Source: Chamaelirium japonicum
Taxonomy: Eukaryota > Streptophyta > Magnoliopsida > Liliales > Melanthiaceae
NCBI GenBank assembly: GCA_947650365.1
Contig: CANTAL010000192.1
Coordinates: 291,501-355,500 of the forward strand
DNA length: 64,000 bases
Reading direction: 5' to 3'
Under the pieces are notes generated by a model that was given only the letters and a program-made list of their open reading frames with translations, was not told where the DNA came from and did no database searches. A program made the position numbers and the translations under genes. Of this stretch, positions 45,964-56,714 are shown piece after piece (positions within the stretch are counted from its first letter, which is position 1; each line of letters begins with the position of its first letter).

Positions 45964-46991
45964 GCCTCAGGAGTCTTGACTATTGGTTATTGGATTTTGG
46001 TCGTCACATCTAGTTTCGCACCCAACTTGCAAATACACATTGCAAGTTCTCAATCCACATGAGGCACCAACCACCCTTCAGTAAAGGATGGACCTAAGGG
46101 TTATACCCCCACCGAATCCACAATGGTGGGAACCCTCGAATAATTTGTCGCTCCCAATTCTCTATGAGGGACCTTCAAAACATAGTGAAGGATTTTGCCC
46201 AAGGGTATCCAACCCTCCAAGGACTTGTCGCCCCCAATTCCCTATGGGAGGACCCTTAAGCCATAGCGAGGGATTTTCACACTCCCTTCACAAGAGCGAC
46301 CCAATACACATGTGAAAACCTCCATCGCAAGGGGGATGTGATACCCAAGTTGTCCGAGTGGAAAACTGTATGGACCAACTTGAAGCCCTCGAGGAAGTGC
46401 ACAAATTTCTCTAAAGGATGGAAGATCGATTCTCGCTTGCACTAAATGAAAACCTCAAGGGAAGGTGGAGAGGGCAAAATAATTCGCAAGAGCTTTGCCC
46501 AAAACAAACCTCCAAACCTTGAAACAAATAGAGAGAGCCAAGCTAATTATTGGGAGAAAAACCAACACTGGCTCTCGGGACCACTTAAGTCACGTAGGGA
46601 CTGTTTAGCATATTTCGATCCAGACCCGGGTCGGGACCGCAATAGGAAGCTGGCCACCTTTCCTTGATTTCGGTCCGTATTGCATAGGGAACATAGGTGG
46701 ATTCTGACACTTAGCCAAATTTTCAATTCTTTAAGAAATGGCCGAGTGTGAAACCTCTCCAATGGCAAAGTCCTAAATCCGTCGAAAATTGATTTTTCGC
46801 AATATGAGAATACCGTCAAACTAAGATTTAAAAAAAAACACTTTGAAAATAGGCATGAACCTTGAAAATGGTGAAATCGTCAAAATAATCAAAACGCATG
46901 CAAATTGAGTGACAGTTTCACAATTAAACCTCAAATACAAATACCCTTTACACCTAGTGGATTATCAACATGGTATATGCGAGTAGGTGTG
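45964..46991 (-). mobile_element. Composite element, copy 2 (inverted relative to 9.8-11.1 kb)
   Basis: Reverse complement of 9842-11140 without the SINE. For example 'accccccttgcgatggagg', 'ggtttggaggtttg' and 'gttgataatccactagg' (minus strand) occur in the same order. It is cut at 46991 by the start of a gypsy LTR, and its remaining half is probably beyond the right edge of the window. No coding domain was recognised. Confidence 0.75.
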
Positions 46992-47733
46992 TGTATGCGT
47001 AGAAAAAAGATTCGGGTTGTCTTTATTTCGAGCACACGATTACAGAGGCCGGGACCCCGGGGACTCGGGGGTGGTGAGCCGGGTGCGACGAATATTTGAT
47101 CAGGAGATTATGGGAGAGATCCTCTGGAGGGTCCCTTTGATCCGCGTCTCCACATGGTATTCGTGTGAGAGCTCTGAAGGGGTTGCCCATGACAGAGGTC
47201 TTTACAGGGTGAGGGTTTCTTGAGAGGCTAAGGAGTAGCGGCCGTTGCTTCTGTTCCTTCCATGCTTCATGCTTTCTCGGTTTGGGGGTTTTTGGATTTA
47301 TTCCTCGGTCTTCGTGTTTCCCTCGATCCTTGCTAGACCTCGACGTCCTTGATCATCGGTTTGCGGCGTCGATCGTGCTTTTGGCGTCGGCTTTGGCTTT
47401 GGCTTTTGGCTTTGGCTTTCCTTTGGCGTGGCTCTAGCTTTTGCTTTGCTTTGGCGCTTGCGCTTGAATGTAGACGGGTAGAGACTTGCGATGCTTTAGT
47501 TCTTCCGGACTTCGCGTCGTATCGGCTAGAATGTGCGGTGCTTTGCTCGTGACCGACGTAGTTGCTTGGCTTTGGTACTTGTGCTGCTTTGGCGCGGGCT
47601 TTTATTGGTGCTTTTGCTTTGGCTTCTTGCATTGGCTTTTGCTTCGGCGTTGACTCGATCTTCTTCTCGAACGGCGATGGCTACTTCTTCAAGGATTCTT
47701 TATTCTTCTGGCTTCCTCGACGATTATGGCGTC
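46992..47733 (-). mobile_element. Gypsy LTR, 3' part, interrupted by a later insertion
   Basis: On the minus strand this is the last ~740 bp of the LTR family of the solo LTR: it ends ..ATACGCATACA and includes 'gacctctgtcatgggcaacc' and 'tctcccataatctcctgatc'. At 47734 a second LTR of the same family starts, in the same orientation. The missing 5' part should lie on the far side of the Tat element that inserted here. Confidence 0.75.
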
Positions 47734-49653
47734 TGTGGTCGTAGAAAAAGATACGGGTCGTCTTTATTGCGAACACACGAGATTACAGTGCGCCGGGACC
47801 CGGGGGCTCGGGTGTGACGAGTCCGAGTGCGGCGAGTATTGATCAGGAGATTGTGGGAGAGATCCTCTGGAGGGTCCCTTTGATCCGCATCTCCATGTGG
47901 TATTCGTGCGAGAGCTCTGAAGGGGTTGCCCATGACAGAGGTCTTTACAGGTTGAGGGTTTTTGAGAGGCTAAGGAGTATCCGCCGTTTCTTTGGTCTCT
48001 TCCGTGCTTCGCGCTTCCTCAGCTAGGGGGTGTTCGGCTTCGTTCCTCGGTCTTCGTGTCTTTCTCGCTTCTTGCTTGACCTCGGCGTCCTTAATCGTCG
48101 GTTCGCGGCGTCGATCCTGCTTTTGGCGTCGGCTTTGGCTTTGGCTTTTGGCTTTGGCTTGGCTTTGGCGTGGCTCTAGCTTTTGCTTTGCTTCGGCGCT
48201 TGCGCTTGGACGTAGACGGGGGGAGACTTGCGGTGCTTTTGTTCTTCCGGACTTCGCGTCGTATTGGCTAAAACGTGCAATGGTTTTACTCGTGACCAGC
48301 GTAGTCGCTTGGCTTTGGCACTTGCGTTGCTTTGGTGCGGGCTTTACCGGGGCTTTTGCTTCGGCTTCTTGCGTGGGCTTTTGCTTCGGCGTCGACTCGA
48401 TCTTCTTCTCGAACAACAGTGGCAACGTCTTCAATGCTTCAGGCTTCTTCGACGGTTTAGGTGTCGGGTAGACTTTGTTTCTTCTCCGGGCTCCTTTGGC
48501 GTGATCGGAGTCGAAGGGTACCTTTGAAGACGGTGGGGGTAGCACCAATCTCCGTGCGACGGTTGTAGCATCAGCTTTGCTTTGAAGACGCCGGGTGTAG
48601 CGACGCTTCGGGCAGTCCTCTCCAAGCTTTCTTTTTTGTGGATGGAGTGGATGTTTGTCGAAGGCGACGGGGTGATGACGCTTCGTTCTTCTTCTCCGGG
48701 CTTTGGAGCTTGATCGGAGTTGAAGGTTTGTTGGAGCCGACGGGGTAGTGCCGCTCCGATCTTCTTCTCCGACCTTTGCTTCTGGCGTCTTCGGAGTCGA
48801 AGGGTTCTTCTTCTCTGAGCTTTCTTCTTCGTGCACGGAGTCGAAGGCTTGATCTTCTTGTGCAAGGGTCTTCACATTGATGAGGGCTTTCAGTGGACTA
48901 AGCCGGTCCCGAAGGGATAGGCTTGCCCGTGCCTTGTGAAGCCTTGGGTCGATGAAGAAGTGTCTCCTCTTCTGCAGAGCTTCCTTGCTTCGTCTTCAGC
49001 TTACGATTTTTTTCACCTCTTGAGCCTTCCCCCTCCCCCTCTATTTATAGGCAAAGGGGGAGGGGAGAGATATGAGAAGTTTTAATTTTAATTCCCTTTA
49101 ATATCTCCCCCATAATTGCCAGAGATTTATTCTTCAATTGAAGAGAGGAATAAACTTTTATTTGCTTTCCTTTCCTGGCGGGGTAATTATGGCTCAATCA
49201 TTTTTGGATTTATCTTGAATCTTGCACATTAAATCGATGGCGACCCGACTCTTCTTCTTGTCCGTCGGATCGAGGGATCGGCACAGATTCACGTGTGGGT
49301 AGACGTCATACGCAACCTCCCCCCGCGCATGGCAGTATTTCTTTCCTTTTCCTTCTTTTCTTTCCTTTTCTTTCTTTCTTTTCTTTCCTTTTCTTTCTTT
49401 CCTTTCTTTCCTTTTTTTTTTTCTTACAGGGCCGGCCACCCCATGGGGGTTCGGATCCCTAGTAGGGGCCGGCCACCCCATGGGGGGTTCAGATCCCTAG
49501 TAGGGGGCGAGCCGGGTGGGGTCCGAGTGCGCATCGGGTTTGACTCCAGGTTGGCGCATGCAAGTCGGGTCCGAGTCGGAGTGCGCGTCGGGTTTGCCTC
49601 CGCATGGGTGCATGCGAGTCGGGTCCGGGTTAGACACAATTTGTGTGTCTACA
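47734..49653 (-). mobile_element. 3' LTR of the large Tat element, ~1920 bp
   Basis: In element sense it runs TGTAGACACAC.. to ..CTACGACCACA. A polypurine tract (GAGGGGGCACT) lies directly upstream at 49654-49664, as required of a 3' LTR. A TATA box (CTATAAATAG, 49041-49050) matches that of the other LTR copies. The right partner LTR is outside the window, so the duplication (left flank GCGTC, 47729-47733) cannot be confirmed. Confidence 0.75.
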
Positions 49654-49664
49654 AGTGCCCCCTC
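49654..49664 (-). other. Polypurine tract of the Tat element
   Basis: GAGGGGGCACT in element sense, immediately upstream of TG of the 3' LTR. The nested element has the same arrangement (GGAGGGGGTAACT before its TG). Confidence 0.65.
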
Positions 49665-49760
49665 AAGGATGAGTGCGATGGTGAGAACGTGTAGGGTTTG
49701 GACACGTAAGAAGCGTAGAGCACTTGTCCTTGATTCCTTTTGTGGGCGGGATTGGGGGTC

Positions 49761-49769
49761 TATTTAAGG
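49761..49769 (+). promoter_or_regulatory. Candidate TATA box of the antisense gene
   Basis: TATTTAAGG, preceded by 'ttttgtgggcggg' and located ~100 bp from the LTR edge. It is about 1.0 kb upstream of the plant-mobile-domain coding region and on its strand. The leader between them is GC-rich and may contain an intron. Confidence 0.45.
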
Positions 49770-50778
49770 ACCCCTACTCCTTTCATCCAACACCTTGCTC
49801 TTGCGAAGGTTCCGCCGGCTTTTGGAGACCGCCGTCGGACTGCCCGAGGGCCCAGGGTTGCACGCGACTTGCTCCGTCTTCCCAGTGTCACCTCTTTCGT
49901 CGGCGGCGGAGGCGATGGTACGTGACTTGAAGGTTGTTGTGAAGACGGGCTCGAAGTGACGGGGCGACGAGGACCGAGGTGACGAGGACGGAGGAGCGCA
50001 GCTGAGGTACGAATCGCCTTCGCCGCCTCTCTCTTCCTCTTTCTTCTTCTTCTTTTTTTTTTCTTTTTCTTCTCTGTTTCTGGACCGCGGGAGCAGCAGC
50101 GGCAGCGGTGGCGGGCGGCGGCGGCCAGCGCGGGGACTGCAGCGCGGTGCGTAGGCGGCGGCGGCCGGCGCGGGGGCTGCAGTGCAGCTCGCGGGCTGCA
50201 GTGCAGCGCGCGGGCGTGGGTGGTCGCGGCTGCCGGGTCGGGCGGCGCGGGGCCGGGGGTCGCGGCGGTCGGGTCGGGCTCGGCCCCGACCGGATCGGAG
50301 GAGGGGGCTGCGGCCCCCCCCCTCTTTTTCCTTCGGGTCGGGCTCTGAATGGGAAGGGGCCGCGGGCCCCCCCACCCCCAGCTGTTGACTTTTTTTTTTG
50401 AGAGGGGTGCGGCCCCTAGCTGCTGCTGCTGCTCACCCCTCTTTTTTTTTTCGCGGTGAACGTGGATCGAACACGTGACCTTCAAATGGAGAAGGGCTGC
50501 GGGCCCAGTCGGTTGTATTATTCTAGCGATGGCACAGTCCAATATGGACGAGTGGCGGTAGGTGGCCGTCACAGGCGGTATTGTTGCGGGTAGCGCGCGA
50601 TCGTCATACGGCGAAGGGGTAGTTGACCGGCGCGGGCAGTGCGCGGACCTTGGGAGTGCGGCGCGAAGGCGACGTTGCTCGGGCGGTCCTCCTGACAGGG
50701 GGGCTGTGGGCCCCTCGCTTTTTTTTTTGCCCCCCGCTTGTCTTGACTTGCTTCTTTTCATGGCTCTTCATGATTTGA

Positions 50779-53700
50779 GTCTTCGAGGGCTTGACTTTGC
50801 CTGGGTGGATAGCTGAGGACCTCTCCGATGGGAGGAGGTGCCTTCGCTTCCCCCTTACTCGGGTGTACCGCTACCGCAACTCGAGGCGAGAAGACCTTCT
50901 GCTGTTGCTCCGTGTTTTTATCCACGAGTGCATCACGGAAGATGGAGTTGCCGATGCGACTTGTGGGATGTTGAAGCTGAGCGAGAAAGTCTACACCGAC
51001 GAAGCGATCTCCATGAAGCTCCTTCGCCCAAGCTTGAGTACCCCTTTTCACCATTGTGATGGAGATTTCGTGCCCACTCCGGTAGTTGCCCTGAAGATCT
51101 GCTCCCGATTGACCCGATGGGGCACCGACTCTTGGCCTCGGGGGGACGTCCAATATCTTTGCGGTTTTCGTGAATGGATGAGCGAGCTCTACGAAGTCTT
51201 TGGGGCGGAACCCGAGATGAATTCATTGACCAAGTTTCTAGCGCCGGCTCGTCGAGAATACAATCGTCCTGAGGGGATGTATCACGCTCTTTGTGAACTC
51301 TGGTGTCCGGCCACCAATACTTTTCTTACCGGAGCGGGAGAGATAGGGATTTCCCTCCGCGGCGTTCATATTGTTTCCGGATGCCTTGAAGTGCGGAATT
51401 ATTACCAAGAGGAGGTGCCAGCTTTGAAGGACCTGTTGGACAGCAGCTTTGCTTTAAGCTCCTGCCTTCTTCTGTTCAAGGCGTATGCCATTATCGCAGC
51501 GCGGGATCAGTCGGATCGGGTTCGTCCTTCTTCCTGGGTTGATTTTTGGTTCAGAGGCGAGTATAGGTCCCCGACACCTTCAGCTCACCCAATATGGAAG
51601 GTTGCTCAAATGAAGAGGCCTCTGCTTCATTCTTTTGTAAGACCTATTGAGTCCTTAGCCCGAGAGAGGCACTCAATGGAGGGAAAACAGTGTTCCTGGG
51701 AGATCCTCGGTCTGAGGCGTGACAGCGAGGAGTGGCGGGCGGTTTATCGAGCCGCCGGGCTGGTCATCTTTCTTTGCCGGTTCGTGCTCCCCTGTCCCGG
51801 TGAGGTCATCCGTCCGGGGACCTTTCTTGCAGCTTCCAGGATGGCAAGGGGGGAGCTTTTAAATCTAGCCCTGGTAATCTTATGCGCCTTGTATCAGGGG
51901 CTCAGTGGAACTTACTGGGACTTGTCCATCTCGGACAATGCAAAGGGGGAGCTTGGCCGGTCTACTGCGTTTGGACCTCTGCACTACCTGTATGGCTGGA
52001 TGGCTCTTCATTTCCCAAAAGGGATCTTCGCCAGACGCGGGCATCCAGCCGACCTGCCATTCCTGCCCGGGATAGGAGGGATCTTGAATGCTTTTATCAG
52101 CTGGGAGCACCCGAGGGAGTGTGCTCGCACTCTTTTGCGGAGGATGGGAGGCGCTGACTTTGAGTTTCTGTCAGAGCATTCGGTGCTACCTTTGGAGAGG
52201 TCGACTGTCCACGACAATGAGGAGCTCTCGGACAGCTTGTATTGGAATATGGTCAGCTGCCGTCCTGGTTACTTGGTCTGGCGCCGGGGGGATGTAGTGG
52301 AAGTGGAACAGTACTCCCCTCATCGCTTCGCTCGTTAGCAAGGATTTCGGCAGGAAGTTCCCGATATGCCTCAGCAGTTGCAGGGGTGCATCAGTTCGTA
52401 GAAAGGTTACCGCCTCTGGGCTTCTCTTTATGCTCGATTGACTGGCAGCAGCTTCTTCCCTGAGACCAAGTCTGGGTTTCGGGATGCCGCCACTCCAGAC
52501 TACTGCAAGTGGATTGAAGAGCGAGTTTCCCCCTTGCTTGTGAGTTTCCCGGTTGACGTTCTGGCGAGCAGTGAGTTTAAAATTTTTCGCTTTGATCCTT
52601 CTGCGGGAGTGGAAGATCGTCGCCTCCGATTGGGGCTTCAGAGGGCCCATAAGAGTTGCATCCGTCTTTCCAGTGCTCGTCGTATCCCTTCTTCGGCTCC
52701 CGTGTTAGAAGCCGACCTCGCTAGTGCCCCCGGGCTATCCTTTCTTTCGAAGGCCGCTGTTGAGGGTGCCCCGCCCAAAAGACGAAAGGTGTGCATTCCT
52801 CGTGGAATGACTTCGAGGGTTCCTTGTCTGGTCGAGGATGTCGAGGAGCCCGGCCTTCTAAAAGACGAGGTGATCCCTCCGTCTGACCTTGCAGGTATGA
52901 AGTTCTCCTTATCTTACTTCCTTTCCGTGCTCGGGATGTCCCATTATGCTGAGTAGTGTATTTCTTTTGGGCAGATTCCGTTATAGTAGTGGAATGTGGG
53001 GCGAACTCTCAGAAGGCATCCCACGAGCATTCGTCTACTAGGGCCGCGCAGGAAGTGCCTGGGGAGTGCGGGCTAGATGTTCCTCCGGATGATCTGGACC
53101 TCCTCGGGGTTTGCGGGGAGAACTTCCCTAGTGGCGATATTGATCTGGACGGTATCGACATAGACGCCTTGTCTTTCCATGAGGAGGCCGAAGTTTCGAG
53201 TGTCGACAAACGGCGTTCCCCGGCTACCGTTCTTCCAAGCTTGGTGGAGGAGACGATCGTTGCAACAGTGGCGGCGGTTTCTCTAGTTTTGCCGACCTCG
53301 TTGGCGAAGGCAGCTCCCGTGGTGACCACAGCGGAAGGGAAGGTATTGCCTACGTACTCTGAGGCACCTCGCCTGAGTTTAAGGCCGAGGAGCAGAGTTT
53401 CGGAGTTTCTTCTGGTGAGCTGCCGGCAGTACATCAAGCCAACACTGGAGCCCTTTCAAGATGCGGGCTTTGGTGCCCTTCAAGACTGGTGGTCCATCGA
53501 CGGTGCAGAGTTTTGTGCAAGCCTGGAGGAGTTCAAGGTGGACAGTTCTTCTTTTGTCGCCCAGATGAACCTGCTTGTGACCGACAGCGAGTCTTACCGC
53601 TCCCGGCTAGCTTTACTAGAGGGGAGCACTCCTTCTGAGTTGGCGGCCGCCGAGGCGGGCTTGTGTCAATCAGAGCACCAGCTTGCGGAGGCCGCTTCCA

Positions 53701-53939
53701 TCCTGGCAAAGGCTCAAAAGAAGATAGAATCAGTGCGCGCCTCACTTCGGAGGGCAGAGTCTCGTCTGGAACGAGCTGAGACCGCGGAGAGTGCTTTGAA
53801 GGCGAGCTATCTGAAGCAGCAGTCAGACTTGGCGGCCAGTCGCGAGCTTTTGGCCACACGTCCCGTGGAACTTCAGCGAGTGGAGGCTACTAGAGAGGAG
53901 CTAATGTGTCGCCTTCGAGATTTGGATACCTTCTTTTAG
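50779..53939 (+). pseudogene. Antisense gene of the Tat element: plant mobile domain protein with coiled-coil tail
   Basis: Encoded opposite to pol, between integrase and 3' LTR. The N-terminal ~510 residues contain the plant mobile domain (aminotransferase-like family, as in MAIN/MAIL1 and several transposons): LCELWCPATNTFLTGAGEIG, ISLRGVHIVSGC, WEILGLRRDSEEWRAVYRA, CRFVLPCPGEVIRPGTFLAA. A basic PPKRRKV stretch (about 52771-52791) resembles a nuclear signal. An 80-bp GT-AG intron (52895-52974) rejoins the frame, and the end (about 53640-53939) is a Glu/Ala/Arg-rich coiled coil. Two in-frame TAGs (52336-52338, 52399-52401) break the ~1020-codon frame. The first codon is uncertain: the frame opens after a stop at 50776 and has no early ATG, while a short ATG frame at 50759 ends at 50816. 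Confidence 0.7.
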
Positions 53940-54184
53940 CTGTTCCTCGTCTAGTCGTTCCGCATTGTAGCTTCATTTTAAAACTTATGTTGTACCGCCT
54001 TTGCTTGAAAATCTAATAATATCACCTCATTTCACCGCATATTTGCATGGACCGTTGTTGGCTTTTTCTTTTGGTCGGACTGAACCTGAAGTGACTTCTC
54101 AGGCTGCCTACGTACCCCCCTAAGGGGGATCAAGTCGCACGTAGTTCATTTTATTTTTTTTTGTGCAAGGGGTGTGGCCTTGCT

Positions 54185-54736
54185 TTAGGCATAGTACCTT
54201 TTGAGGTACTTGCCGTTGATAGGGCCGAGTGTCAGCCCTTCTGGCGTGGTGAGGAGATAGGCGCCGTTGGAGTAGACTTACTTGACGGAGTGCGGGCCAT
54301 CCCAGTTGGCATCAAATTTCTTCCCTCCTCGATGCGAGAGAATGATGGGGCGTTTGACTGTCAGCACCGGTTCTCCCGTTTGGAATGATCGAGGGCGGAT
54401 CTTCTTATTGAAGGCACGAGTCAGCCGAGCCTGATAACACTTCAAACATTGCTGAGCTTCGAGGCATCTTTCATCCAAGGCCTCTAATTCTGCTAGGCGG
54501 AGCTGGGTGTTGTCGTTGCTGGTGAGGCATTCTTGGATTGCTATCCTGAGCGATGGGATCTAGAGCTCGAGCGGAAGAACGGCTTCTACACCATAGACGA
54601 GGGAATAAGGAGTTGCTTGCGTTGGAGTGCGAAAAGACATTTGATAGGCCCATAGCGCTTCGCCCATGCATTCGTGCTAGTCCTTCTTTGTCTTCGAGAC
54701 AGTTTTCTCTAGCAGCTTGCAAAGGGTCTTGTTGAA
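54185..54736 (-). pseudogene. Tat integrase, C-terminal half (left of the nested element)
   Basis: Continues the integrase from beyond the nested insertion: KLLEKTVSKTKKD then a TAG (54677-54679, where Trp is expected), GEALWAYQMSFRTPTQATPY, SLVYGVEAVLP, a TAG (54560-54562), LTSNDNTQLRLAELEALDER, FDANWDGPHSVK, a TAA (54278-54280), then VYSNGAYLLTTPEGLTLGPI, NGKYLKRYY and the natural stop at 54185-54187. Three premature stops make it non-functional. Confidence 0.88.
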
Positions 54737-54741
54737 GGCCT
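54737..54741. other. Target-site duplication GGCCT, left copy
   Basis: Identical 5-mer at 62692-62696. The pair flanks the nested LTR element and marks its insertion point in the Tat integrase, directly after the codons for the catalytic Glu region (GLAEA). Confidence 0.9.
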
Positions 54742-55355
54742 TGTGGGTGCAAAAATTGTACCGGACCAGATCAGAGCAGCATGGGCCCGCGCAACGGCCC
54801 AAATGGGTAAGCCCGCCTGGGCTCACATGGGCCCACTCTACGAGGCTCGCAGATCAAGCCCTACCCCTTATTGGGCCCAAACAACGGCCCAATAAGGGCC
54901 CAGCAAGGAGGCCCAGAACCAGTGCCACGTCATCATCGCCACGTCATCACTGCCATATCGGGCACGTGCCTACGCTACAAAAGGACCCCCAAGGCATCCA
55001 GGAAGGGGGTTGGCCATTCAATCAGAGGAGGAGGATCCCAGAGCAAGTGCTAGAGCTCTATTCTCCCCACCTTGTTCTCTTCTAGTTGCTCCGTGCAACC
55101 CCACTGTACGAAGCTTCTCTCGGCCTGTCGAGAGAACGCTCAACCCTTTATATTCAAATTATAGTGAAGATCAGGTGGCACCTCTCGCCCGGAGACGTAG
55201 GTCGTAAGGCCGAACTCCGTCACCAATCCTTGTGTCATCGCTCTTTATTCTCTCTATCTATTCTCCCATCTCTTTAACTCTACAAACCATCCACATTCAA
55301 TCAAGGCTGTGGGGCGGGGTTCCCGATCAAGGCGGCTCGGAAATTTCCCCCCACA
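54742..55355 (+). repeat. 5' LTR of the nested element, 614 bp
   Basis: Starts TGTGGGTGCA and ends TTCCCCCCACA. By eye it differs from the 3' LTR by a single base ('gggcccaaac' here, 'gggcccgaac' there). The promoter is probably around 'ctacaaaaggaccccc' or 'ctttatattcaa', but no classical TATAAA is present. Confidence 0.95.
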
Positions 55356-55360
55356 ATCTT

Positions 55361-55377
55361 TGGCGCCGTCTGTGGGA
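55361..55377 (+). other. Primer-binding site of the nested element
   Basis: TGGCGCCGTCTGTGGGA, five bases inside the 5' LTR. Its first nine bases match the complement of tRNAs ending ..ACGGCGCCA (tRNA-Asp type). The rest differs from tRNA-Asp as I remember it, so the priming tRNA is left open. Confidence 0.75.
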
Positions 55378-55495
55378 TATCGTTAGAGGTCTTACCCACA
55401 CCTCTACCGACTCCTATTCAACTTGCGGTGATGAGCCACAAGTCCTCATCCAAATCAACATCAACGCCTTCATCACGCCGACATTAACTCGCTCA

Positions 55496-55942
55496 ATGGT
55501 GAAGGCCAGCACCAACCCACCAAAGGCGGGTGCTGACCGGACAATCGATATGCTGATCGAAGAAGAACAAGAAGTCTCGGTTGCAACCAGCCGAAGAAAT
55601 GTTCGGGAGCGGCTGGGGCCGCAAGGCAGCCATCCAGAAGGGCACAGCAATCGGCGAGACCCATCATCCCCGAGGCGTCGATCTGGCAAAGAACACGCTA
55701 TTCAAGGGAGCAAGCCTCAGGCTACATATGAGATCTCGGCTGCTGATTTCCGGCTGTTGAACCTTCTCAAGAGGAACGCAGCCCTCGAGCAAGAGAGGGA
55801 TTCCCTAAAGAAGGTAGCTGAAAGAGCGGGAGTTGTGGCCCACAACTCTCCAACTGCTGATGAAGACCAACCAAAGACCTTCGATTCCGCCCATTCAAGT
55901 CGGAAGCTCGAAGGCAATTCGGCTACGCCCTCTCGAGGCTAA
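55496..55942 (+). CDS. Short gag-position ORF of the nested element, 148 aa
   Basis: First substantial ATG frame after the PBS. The product is basic in its first half (SRRNVRERLG, SPRRRSGKEH) and has a short coiled-coil-like segment (FRLLNLLKRNAALEQERDSL). The final residues already run into the first ~107-bp repeat. No capsid or zinc-knuckle motif is visible, so assignment to gag rests on position only. Confidence 0.4.
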   Translation: MVKASTNPPKAGADRTIDMLIEEEQEVSVATSRRNVRERLGPQGSHPEGHSNRRDPSSPRRRSGKEHAIQGSKPQATYEISAADFRLLNLLKRNAALEQERDSLKKVAERAGVVAHNSPTADEDQPKTFDSAHSSRKLEGNSATPSRG

Positions 55943-56620
55943 AGTCCGATAAAAAGGCCCCTGGCAACCCGGGTCAACCAAAGACCTTCGATTCCGCCCA
56001 TTCAAGTCGGAAGCTCAAAGGCAATTCGGCTATGCCCTCTCGAGGCTAAAGTCCGATAAAAAGGCTCCTGGCAACCTGGGCCAACCAAAGACCTTCGATT
56101 CCGCCCATTCAAGTCGGAAGCTCGAAGGCAATTCGGCTACGCCCTCTCGAGGCTAAAGTCCGATAAAAAGGCTCCTGGCAACCCAGGTCAACCAAAGACC
56201 TTCGATTCCGCCCATTCAAGTCGGAAGCTCGAAGGCAATTCGGCTACGCCTTTTCAAGGCAAAAGTCCGATAAAAAGGCTCCTGGCAACCCAGGTCAACC
56301 AAAGACCTTCGATTCTGCCCATTCAAGTCGGAAGCTCGAAGGCAATTCGGCTACGCCCTTTCAGGGCAAAAGTCCGATAAAAAGGCCCCTGGCAACCCAG
56401 GTCAATCAAAGACCTTCGATTCTGCCCATTCAAGTCGGAAGCTCGAAGGCAATTCGGCTACGCCCTCTCAAGGCTAAAGTCCGATAAAAGGCTCCTGGCA
56501 ATCCAGGTCAACCAAAGACCTTCGATTCCACCCATTCAAGTCGGAAGCTCGAAGGCAATTCAACTACGCCCTTTCAAGGCGAAAGTCAGATAAAAATGCT
56601 CCTGACAATCCAGGTCAAGC
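55855..56620. repeat. ~107-bp tandem repeats, about seven units
   Basis: Unit landmarks: 'ccaaagaccttcgattc', 'cgcccattcaagtcgg', 'aagctcgaaggcaattc', 'ggctacgccctctcgaggc', 'taaagtccgataaaaaggc', 'tcctggcaacccaggtcaa'. Units are highly similar, with more differences toward the right end. Confidence 0.93.
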
Positions 56621-56714
56621 TAAACTATCAACTATACTTATTCGAGGCGAAGAGAATAAGTCCAAGGCAAACGTCGCCGCTTTGACATGCACCAAGTTTA
56701 AGGAGACATCCTTG

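Noticed and set aside
50395..50490. SINE suggested by a B-box-like 'gttcgatcc' (minus strand) next to an A run
   Set aside because: No A box at the right distance and no flanking target duplication could be found, so it is left as unexplained tRNA-like sequence.
49760..50761. 333-codon minus-strand frame in the GC-rich leader of the antisense gene
   Set aside because: Composition-driven (Pro/Arg/Ala runs), overlaps other frames, has no domain, and lies between the 3' LTR and the mobile-domain gene.
52334..52448. A second intron removing the two TAG codons of the antisense gene
   Set aside because: GT at 52334 and AG ending at 52448 exist, but joining them changes frame and soon meets a TGA, losing the NLS-like and coiled-coil part. 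Nonsense mutations explain the data better.
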